In this document: positions 23,830-29,240 of the stretch, one piece after another
Layout: each line of letters begins with the position of its first letter
Numbering within the stretch: the first letter of the stretch is position 1
Source: Bacteroidales bacterium UBA5762
GTDB lineage: Bacteria; Bacteroidota; Bacteroidia; Bacteroidales; TTA-H9
Direction of reading: 5' to 3'
Assembly: GCA_002418865.1 (NCBI GenBank)
Contig: DIEY01000011.1
Location: forward strand, 1-29,240
Length of the DNA stretch: 29,240 bases
The notes under the pieces: generated by a model
The model's database searches: none
Seen by the model: the letters and a program-made list of their open reading frames with translations, nothing else
What the model was told of the DNA's origin: nothing
Position numbers and translations under genes: made by a program

Positions 23830-25620
23830 TTATTCCAGTGCCGGCAATGAAACTGTGAATGTAGTCCCTTTATTTTTTTTACTTTCTACCAGAATTTTGC
23901 CCTTGTGATAATTGATGAATTCCTTACAAAGAATCAGGCCTAAACCCGTACCTTCTTCACCGGCAGTTCCAGTTGACGATTGAGCTATATCTATTTTAAA
24001 GAGATTTTTCACGGTTTCTTCGTCCATTCCCATACCAAAATCGATAAACGACAAGTCTATATAATCTTCTTTCTTCTCCCCTTTGACGATGATTTCATTT
24101 CCGGGATAGGAAAATTTTATAGCATTTGAAAGTAGATTTCGAATGATGGTATGAATCATATTATAATCGCCCATTATCCATAAATTTGGCTCGAGGTGGC
24201 TGATTATCTTGATGTTTTTAGCTTGGGCTATATTTTTATTAGATTGGATGTTTTCTTCAACCATCCGGGCAAGGTTTAATTTTTCTGGATTGTAAACGAT
24301 TTTTCCAGTTTGGGAGCGTGTCCACTCCAAAAGATTCAATACAAGCTGATAGCCCTGACGTGCCGATTGATACAAAAGTTCATGAAAACGTTTGGCCTTA
24401 TCCTTGTCCATAGTATCGAATTCTTCTACTAATACCTGCGACAAACCTACCAGCCCATGAAATGGATTGCGCAAATCGTGAGCAATGACCGAGAAGAATT
24501 TATCTTTCATCTGATTGAGTTCTCTTAACTCATCGGCTGCCTTTTGAAGCTCTCTACTCTTTTGCTTCAATTGTTTCCTTTCATTCAAATAAAAGGCAAT
24601 TAAAATGATGATGACAGCAGAACCTAAGAAACCGCCCAAAAGAATGATATTGAACTTTTGGCGGAAACCTCCAATGGTTGGGTCGTTATTGTACGAAATT
24701 ACTATCAGATGATCATTTATTTCTCTTGAAGAAATTGGATAAAACAAGGCAAAAATTTGGTTCTTTCCAACTTTGCCTGGCTGCCCAAATGTTTCACCTT
24801 GAGCCAATAAATCTCTTATGTTTTTCTTGTTCAATTTGTTAAATTCTATTATTTCTGCATCTTCAAGACCAGCTGAAGAGGAATCATTTATTGAGCTTGA
24901 AAGAAATGTTTTTTCGTAAAGATAATCTTCGCTCAGATCGCTTAATTTGTAATTGCTCAGGAACTGGGCAGGAGTTTTCGAAATAAGTATATCACGCGGA
25001 ATTAAGAAGCGGAATTCATAAGGGAATATTTCTTTTAATCCATTACTCAATTCCGAAAGAGAGAATCCTAATTCCAGACATCCACAATAAATACTGTCGT
25101 AAAATATGGGATAGACAAAACGGTATCCTGGTGAGGCAGGTCCTGTCTCATATCCCGAAACGAATTTTCTGGTTTGATTTGTTATGGCAACCCAACTCAG
25201 AAAATAACCTGCATTATAGTCGTAGAGGTCGATTTCAGAAAGGCGTAAAAAAGAATAATTGTCAGGTAAATATAAATTGAACCATGCCACCTTATTGTCT
25301 TTGAAACGTGACATAAAGGGTTGGAGAGCATTGTGTGTTTTTTCGCGTAATATGGTCCGATTTATAATGTTAGCTTCTGAAGCTTTTCTAAAATTATCGA
25401 GCATCGGAGTATCGGCCATGAATTCTGCATAGAAATTGTCGGAAATGACCTGATATTTTTGAATTGCCGCTTTAAACCCGATGCTGAACTCTTTTGCCTG
25501 TTTTTGTGTATACTTCTCTATATCATCATTAAATGTAATTTTTGCAATCCAATAAATAATAATTGCCAAAACAAGATAAATAAGGATGAACCATTTATTT
25601 TTTAAAAGAAAATTGCTCAT
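23830..25620 (-). CDS. Sensor histidine kinase with periplasmic dCache-like domain
   Basis: Membrane kinase of 596 residues. TM1 (about 10-28) and TM2 (about 323-345) enclose a large periplasmic sensor domain. Its W-F-N-L-Y-L-P-D-N, F-L-R-L-S, V-S-G-Y-E-T-G and Y-R-F-V-Y-P-I-F segments resemble the double-Cache sensors (dCache_3 type) of bacterial kinases and chemoreceptors. A coiled linker (346-372) leads to HisKA with phospho-acceptor H381 (IAHDLRNPFHGLVGLS). The HATPase domain has N-box NLLSNAIKFS (495-504), G1 DFGMGMD (527-533) and G2 GTGLGL (557-562). All catalytic boxes are intact. No response regulator adjoins it and no receiver domain is fused, so it is an orphan kinase here. The ligand is unknown; dCache domains usually bind small acids or amino acids. 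Confidence 0.93.
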   Translation of the reverse strand: MSNFLLKNKWFILIYLVLAIIIYWIAKITFNDDIEKYTQKQAKEFSIGFKAAIQKYQVISDNFYAEFMADTPMLDNFRKASEANIINRTILREKTHNALQPFMSRFKDNKVAWFNLYLPDNYSFLRLSEIDLYDYNAGYFLSWVAITNQTRKFVSGYETGPASPGYRFVYPIFYDSIYCGCLELGFSLSELSNGLKEIFPYEFRFLIPRDILISKTPAQFLSNYKLSDLSEDYLYEKTFLSSSINDSSSAGLEDAEIIEFNKLNKKNIRDLLAQGETFGQPGKVGKNQIFALFYPISSREINDHLIVISYNNDPTIGGFRQKFNIILLGGFLGSAVIIILIAFYLNERKQLKQKSRELQKAADELRELNQMKDKFFSVIAHDLRNPFHGLVGLSQVLVEEFDTMDKDKAKRFHELLYQSARQGYQLVLNLLEWTRSQTGKIVYNPEKLNLARMVEENIQSNKNIAQAKNIKIISHLEPNLWIMGDYNMIHTIIRNLLSNAIKFSYPGNEIIVKGEKKEDYIDLSFIDFGMGMDEETVKNLFKIDIAQSSTGTAGEEGTGLGLILCKEFINYHKGKILVESKKNKGTTFTVSLPALE

Positions 25621-25648
25621 TCCAAAGGGAATAGAAGATTGTATTCAA

Positions 25649-25679
25649 CAAATATAGGCACAAATCAAAATCAATACAA
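25649..25679 (-). promoter_or_regulatory. Candidate promoter of the histidine kinase
   Basis: On the minus strand TTG (25679-25677) and TATATTTG (25656-25649) are 20 nt apart, and the box ends 28 nt before the kinase ATG. A second match, TAAATTTG at 25707-25700, lies further up without a partner. Both are downstream of the terminator of the preceding gene, so the kinase is probably transcribed alone. Confidence 0.42.
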
Positions 25680-25790
25680 TATTGCAAAAAAAAGTTTTGC
25701 AAATTTAATATCTTAGTCAGGCGCACTTTTATGTTTTGGGGGAAATGGGAAAAAGAAAGGTAATGGTTTTTGTCTATTGACAATACAAAT

Positions 25791-25831
25791 AAAAAATCAT
25801 CCCATCGAAAGGTAAGTTTTCAATGGGATGA
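25791..25831 (-). terminator. Intrinsic terminator of the EF-G-like gene
   Basis: On the minus strand TCATCCCAT (reading 25831-25823) pairs with ATGGGATGA (25805-25797). A one-base mismatch and four more pairs extend the stem around a 7-nt loop. A T-run follows at once (A-run 25791-25796 on the plus strand). It starts 44 nt after the stop codon. This is the clearest minus-strand terminator in the window. Confidence 0.78.
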
Positions 25832-25875
25832 AAGGGAAAGTTTAACAAATGCAAACGAGCAATTTAAACTGTGAT

Positions 25876-28005
25876 TTATTCTTCGGCTTCTTGTTCTTCG
25901 TAAGCTTTTAGTAGAGTCGTTTGAACATCGGGTGGTACTTGAGCATATTCGATAAATTTCAGTGAATATGTGGCTCTACCCGATGTAATTGAACTGAGAG
26001 CGGTTGAGTATCGGTTCATTTCGGCCAATGGGACACGAGCTATGATTTTTTTGTAGTTTCCTTCGCTGTCCATTCCTAAGATAATAGCCCTGCGTCCTTG
26101 GAGATCTGTCATTACATCACCGAATTTATCTTCAGGAAGCAGGACTTCTACTTCGTAGATAGGTTCCAATATTTTAGGCCCAGCATTTTTGAAAGCTTCC
26201 TTAAAAGCATTACGACCAGCTAATTTGAAAGAAATTTCATTGGAATCGACGGGATGCATCTTTCCATCGTAAATATTAACTACTATGTCGCGAGCATAAG
26301 AGCCCGTGAGAGGCCCTTGCTCCATTTTCTCCATGATTCCCTTGAGAATTGCGGGCATGAATCGTGCATCTATAGCACCCCCTACGATGCAATTGTTGAA
26401 AACGAGTTTTCCTCCCCATTCCAATTCATATACTTCCTGCGAACGTACAGGGAATTCTGTTTGATTGGGCATGCCTTCATAATAAGGTTCAATCATCATG
26501 TGTACCTCACCAAACTGCCCTGCACCACCCGATTGTTTTTTATGGCGATACATGGCTTTAGCAGGTTTGGTTATGGTTTCACGATAAGGAATTCTTGGAG
26601 GTAAAAAGTCGATAGGGATTTTATATACATTCTCAATGAGCCATTTTTGAATGTTAAGATGTAACTCGCCTTGGCCGCCAACAATAAGTTGTCGAAGTTC
26701 CTTCGATTGTTCTACCACAAGGGTAGGATCAATCTTAGCCAGATCATTCAGAATGCCCATGAGTTTTTCATCATCGGCACTATTCTTTGCCTTTATTGCA
26801 AATGAAATTTTAGATGCCGGGAAAACTATGGGTTCGATCTTCACATCAGGAGCTTTAGGTGAATTTAAAGTGTGATTAGTACGTACATTTTTAAGTTTTA
26901 TGCTAGCAGCAATATCACCCGGCATCACTTTTTCGATTTTCTGTCGATTTCGGCCTGCCACAATAAAAAGTTGAGTAAGTCGCTCCTTCGAACCATTCTC
27001 AGCATCTACTACATCCATGGCTTCGACGATCTCTCCAGCATATACTTTAAAAAAACTCATTTCTCCCAGATGAGGTTCCATAGTGGTTTTGAATACATAA
27101 GCACAAGCCGGATCGGCTGGGTTGTATGTAACTTCTTTTCCATCAACAGTTTTGGCTCGAGGGGCTTCATCAGGCGAAGGAACCGTATTGACGATAAATT
27201 CCATCAAACGACGAACTCCCCAATTTTGCTTGGCATGTACACAAAAAACCGGGAAGATTCCACGATTGATTAAACCAATTTTTAGGCCTTCACTGATTTC
27301 TTCTTCACTCAATGAGCCATTCTCGAAAAACTTCTCCATCAGCGATTCTTCGTTTGCAGCTAATTCTTCCACCATAGCAGCGTACAATTCATCTGCCTTT
27401 GCCTTCTCTGAAGCAGGTATTTCTAAAACTTCGGTATTACCCGATGTATTAAATTTCAACATTTTCATTTGCAAAAGGTCGATCACGGCATCGAAACCAA
27501 GTCCTTCGTTTACAGGATATTGACAAATCATTACTCCACCCTTAAAGCTCTGCCGCATTTGACGAATCGTTTCTTCGAAATTAGAATTCTCATGTTCTAA
27601 ATGATTGATTACAAAAATCAAAGGCATATTTGCTTTAGAAGCATTGCGGAAATTGATTTCGGCTCCAACTTCTACGCCGTTTTGAGCATTAATGAGCATA
27701 AGAGCCGTGTCTGTAACTTTGAGAGCAGCCAAGACTTCTCCTACAAAATCGTCAAAACCCGGACAATCTATCATATTGATTTTCTTGCCATTCAACTCGG
27801 CATATAAAACTGTTGAATAGATCGAATTTTGACGTTCAAGTTCTATATCGCGATAATCGGAAACGGTACTCTTATCTTCGATAGAACCCCTGCGATTGAT
27901 GACACCACCTTCGAATAACATGTCTTCGGCAAGAGTAGTTTTCCCGGTCTTCGCTGCACCTATAATGGCAATATTCCTGATTTCTTTCGTTTGATAAACC
28001 TTCAT
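25876..28005 (-). CDS. EF-G paralogue (EF-G2/FusA2-like) with altered GTPase motifs
   Basis: Translation-factor homologue of 709 residues with the full EF-G domain plan: G domain (about 1-280), OB-like domain II (about 300-390), domain III (about 395-475), domain IV (about 480-600, with SGGAGQFGEVHMMIEP) and domain V (about 605-690). The P-loop is GAAKTGKTT (16-24). Switch I reads ELERQNSI (55-62) where EF-G has E-x-E-R-G-I-T-I. G3 reads DCPGF (80-84) instead of DTPGH, so the catalytic His is Phe. G4 reads N134-H-L-E137 instead of NKxD. It is therefore not the housekeeping factor, and GTP hydrolysis is probably lost or much weakened. Bacteroides EF-G2 is reported to support translocation without GTPase activity during starvation and gut colonisation; this looks like the same kind of protein. 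It has its own promoter and terminator and no str-operon neighbours. Confidence 0.93.
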   Translation of the reverse strand: MKVYQTKEIRNIAIIGAAKTGKTTLAEDMLFEGGVINRRGSIEDKSTVSDYRDIELERQNSIYSTVLYAELNGKKINMIDCPGFDDFVGEVLAALKVTDTALMLINAQNGVEVGAEINFRNASKANMPLIFVINHLEHENSNFEETIRQMRQSFKGGVMICQYPVNEGLGFDAVIDLLQMKMLKFNTSGNTEVLEIPASEKAKADELYAAMVEELAANEESLMEKFFENGSLSEEEISEGLKIGLINRGIFPVFCVHAKQNWGVRRLMEFIVNTVPSPDEAPRAKTVDGKEVTYNPADPACAYVFKTTMEPHLGEMSFFKVYAGEIVEAMDVVDAENGSKERLTQLFIVAGRNRQKIEKVMPGDIAASIKLKNVRTNHTLNSPKAPDVKIEPIVFPASKISFAIKAKNSADDEKLMGILNDLAKIDPTLVVEQSKELRQLIVGGQGELHLNIQKWLIENVYKIPIDFLPPRIPYRETITKPAKAMYRHKKQSGGAGQFGEVHMMIEPYYEGMPNQTEFPVRSQEVYELEWGGKLVFNNCIVGGAIDARFMPAILKGIMEKMEQGPLTGSYARDIVVNIYDGKMHPVDSNEISFKLAGRNAFKEAFKNAGPKILEPIYEVEVLLPEDKFGDVMTDLQGRRAIILGMDSEGNYKKIIARVPLAEMNRYSTALSSITSGRATYSLKFIEYAQVPPDVQTTLLKAYEEQEAEE

Positions 28006-28046
28006 TTGTTTAAATGATTATAATTTAAGTGTTTGCAATTGAGCGG

Positions 28047-28077
28047 CAAAATTATAAAAAAGCCTCCGATTGCCAAA
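28047..28077 (-). promoter_or_regulatory. Promoter of the EF-G-like gene
   Basis: On the minus strand TTTG (28077-28074) and TAATTTTG (28054-28047) are exactly 19 nt apart, a full match to the Bacteroidetes housekeeping promoter. The -7 box ends 41 nt before the ATG. It is the best-matching promoter I found here. Confidence 0.65.
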
Positions 28078-28128
28078 GGTTATTTAATTTCTTGAAAAAT
28101 TTTCTCTCTTCGATAGAATCCTTAGTCT

Positions 28129-29106
28129 TTAAATCAAGAGTCCAATTTGATGATGTATTTCATCCCAGACTCTATCGGGTAATCTTGCGCCCTCTATTTC
28201 GGTTACTTTCCCTGCTACCAATGAGGCAATCTTTCCGCTAGTTTCTATATTATAGTGATGTACAAGCCCATAAAGAAATCCAGAGGCATACATATCACCT
28301 GCTCCTGTGCTGTCAATTGCATTAGCTTCTATTGCATTAATCTTCCAAACTTTTCCATTGGTTTTGATCATAGAACCATTTTTCCCAATCTTTACAACTG
28401 CCAAAGGGCATATCTGCGAAAGTTCGTCGAGAGCTTCTATGGGTTCTTGGCCGGTTAAGGCTTTTGCTTCTTCTTCGTTGGCAAATACAATATTAACGTA
28501 ATGACTCAAAATAAACCGTAAAAATTCACGATTCTCCTCCACAACATTGTAACTCGCTAAATCCATGCTTACGCTGCAACCACAGCCTTGAGCCGTTTGC
28601 AATATTTTTAGTAATACTTCGTGATTCTGTACCTGATAACCTTCAATATGTATATGAGCATATTGAGCCAGAATGCTTTCTATTATATCGGCATGAGACA
28701 GCTCGAGGGCAGCCCCAAGGTAAACGGCAAAAGTGCGTTCAGAATCGGGACTAATTAATGCAACTGCCCTGCCTGTGGGAGTTGAGCTTTTTGATATATG
28801 AGTTGTAATGCCACAGGCTTTCAGGTCATTCTCGTACACTTCGCCTAATTCGTCTTTTCCCGTTTTGCCGAGATATCCCACTTGTAATCCAAGATGAGCT
28901 AAACCAAATACTGTATTGGCAGCCGAACCTCCACTGGTTAATTTACGTGAGAATTTCGAAGTAGCTTCCGTAATACTCTGAGCTGATGCAGCATCTACGA
29001 GGGTCATACTCCCTTTGGGCAAGGATAATCTGTCGAGAACCTCATCAGCTGGTATATTGGTAATCATATCTACTAAAGCATTTCCAATGCCGAGTATATG
29101 CTTCAT
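28129..29106 (-). CDS. PfkB-family carbohydrate kinase (adenosine kinase-like)
   Basis: Cytosolic ribokinase-fold kinase of 325 residues. N-terminal GIGNALVD (6-13) and KLTSGGSAANTVFGLAHLG (about 55-73) form the substrate pocket. The PfkB signature is near the C-terminus as AIDSTGAGDMYASGFLYG, whose GAGD contains the anion hole and catalytic base. The overall pattern is closest to the adenosine kinase/inosine-guanosine kinase branch, so a nucleoside or sugar substrate fits; the exact substrate is open. The ATG at 29106 is chosen over an in-frame ATG at 29148 because a TACATTTG promoter box lies inside that extension, and because MKHILGIGNALVD is the normal family start. It is divergent from the tRNA gene and 123 bp upstream of the EF-G-like gene, which has its own promoter. 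Confidence 0.9.
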   Translation of the reverse strand: MKHILGIGNALVDMITNIPADEVLDRLSLPKGSMTLVDAASAQSITEATSKFSRKLTSGGSAANTVFGLAHLGLQVGYLGKTGKDELGEVYENDLKACGITTHISKSSTPTGRAVALISPDSERTFAVYLGAALELSHADIIESILAQYAHIHIEGYQVQNHEVLLKILQTAQGCGCSVSMDLASYNVVEENREFLRFILSHYVNIVFANEEEAKALTGQEPIEALDELSQICPLAVVKIGKNGSMIKTNGKVWKINAIEANAIDSTGAGDMYASGFLYGLVHHYNIETSGKIASLVAGKVTEIEGARLPDRVWDEIHHQIGLLI

Positions 29107-29135
29107 GAATCTGTGATTTTTTGCAAAAATTTTTG

Positions 29136-29143
29136 CAAATGTA
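29136..29143 (-). promoter_or_regulatory. Candidate -7 box of the PfkB kinase gene
   Basis: On the minus strand this reads TACATTTG, matching TAnnTTTG, and ends 29 nt before the ATG at 29106. No TTTG lies at the usual distance upstream. It argues against the ATG at 29148. Confidence 0.45.
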
Positions 29144-29164
29144 GCCAAAGTAAGAAATCTTTAT

Positions 29165-29172
29165 TAATTTTG
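29165..29172 (+). promoter_or_regulatory. Candidate -7 box of the tRNA-Asn gene
   Basis: TAATTTTG matches the Bacteroidetes -7 element and ends 19 nt before the tRNA 5' end. The -33 partner is not evident. Confidence 0.4.
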
Positions 29173-29191
29173 CATCCTCTTTAAAATAAAA

Positions 29192-29240
29192 TCCTCCTTA
29201 GCTCAGCTGGTTAGAGCATCTGACTGTTAATCAGAGGGTC
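29192..29240 (+). tRNA. tRNA-Asn (GUU), 5' part, cut by the window edge
   Basis: The acceptor 5' strand TCCTCCT (29192-29198) is followed by TA, a D-arm GCTC...GAGC with the AGCTGGTTA loop, and an anticodon arm TCTGA/TCAGA enclosing CTGTTAA. The anticodon GTT (29226-29228) specifies asparagine. About 49 nt are present; the variable loop, T-arm and 3' acceptor strand lie beyond the window. A further tRNA cluster may follow. Confidence 0.93.

Noticed and set aside
26872..27523. Overlapping plus-strand open frames of about 133 codons inside the EF-G-like gene
   Set aside because: Two frames overlap each other and the conserved translation-factor gene on the other strand; neither shows a domain or start context.
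25876..28005. Calling this gene the housekeeping fusA
   Set aside because: The DCPGF and NHLE motifs, and the absence of rpsL, rpsG or tuf neighbours, do not fit the main elongation factor.
1..29240. Mobile island, prophage or defence system
   Set aside because: No integrase, transposase, restriction, toxin-antitoxin, phage or reverse-transcriptase gene is recognisable; gene content is mostly core metabolism, envelope and signalling. The tRNA at the right edge could be an attachment site, but the sequence beyond it is not shown.

Overview
The window looks like an ordinary, AT-rich chromosomal segment of a member of the Bacteroidota, most likely Bacteroidales or a close relative. Several things point that way. 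Near-matches to the Bacteroidetes promoter box TAnnTTTG sit just upstream of many starts. There is a purH-mreB-mreC operon, a Porin O/P family outer-membrane protein, a bacterial GGGP-synthase homologue, and a second EF-G paralogue. Initiation regions lack strong Shine-Dalgarno sequences. I see no insertion sequence, prophage, integrase or CRISPR array. The genus cannot be fixed from this sequence.

Left part (1-8588). An OmpR/PhoB-type response regulator (+) meets, tail to tail with a 4-nt overlap, a long co-directional minus-strand run. In transcription order the run is: Porin O/P barrel, lipoprotein with four lamin-tail repeats, divergent CYTH-like protein, canonical CYTH-domain protein, perfect hairpin, SLC13/DASS transporter, hairpin plus T-tract, two-TM conserved hypothetical. 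The first four genes are close enough to be one operon. Their mix of an anion porin, two putative triphosphate-tunnel proteins and an anion transporter suggests phosphate-compound or anion handling, but that link is inference. An 804-bp AT-rich gap (8589-9392) without a convincing gene follows.

Centre (9393-19087). GGGP synthase and HflX GTPase (+), transaldolase (-), apolipoprotein N-acyltransferase Lnt (+), a MacB/FtsX-type permease without its ATPase (-), then the operon purH-mreB-mreC (+). The mre cluster stops after mreC: mreD, PBP2 and rodA do not follow. Transaldolase/Lnt and permease/purH are divergent pairs, and promoter boxes there decide the start codons.

Right part (19238-29240). 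A secreted C69-family dipeptidase (+) ends in an extremely GC-rich perfect hairpin. Then come, on the minus strand, a ZIP metal transporter, a polysaccharide/lipid flippase, an orphan dCache-type sensor histidine kinase, an EF-G paralogue with degraded GTPase motifs, and a PfkB/adenosine-kinase-like sugar kinase. A tRNA-Asn(GUU) on the plus strand runs off the right edge.

The most interesting points are the EF-G paralogue that lacks the catalytic His and the canonical NKxD; the side-by-side canonical and divergent CYTH proteins; the DASS transporter whose SNT motifs read SAT and SKT; the tandem lamin-tail lipoprotein; and the GC-rich hairpin. I did not find an obviously new multi-gene system.
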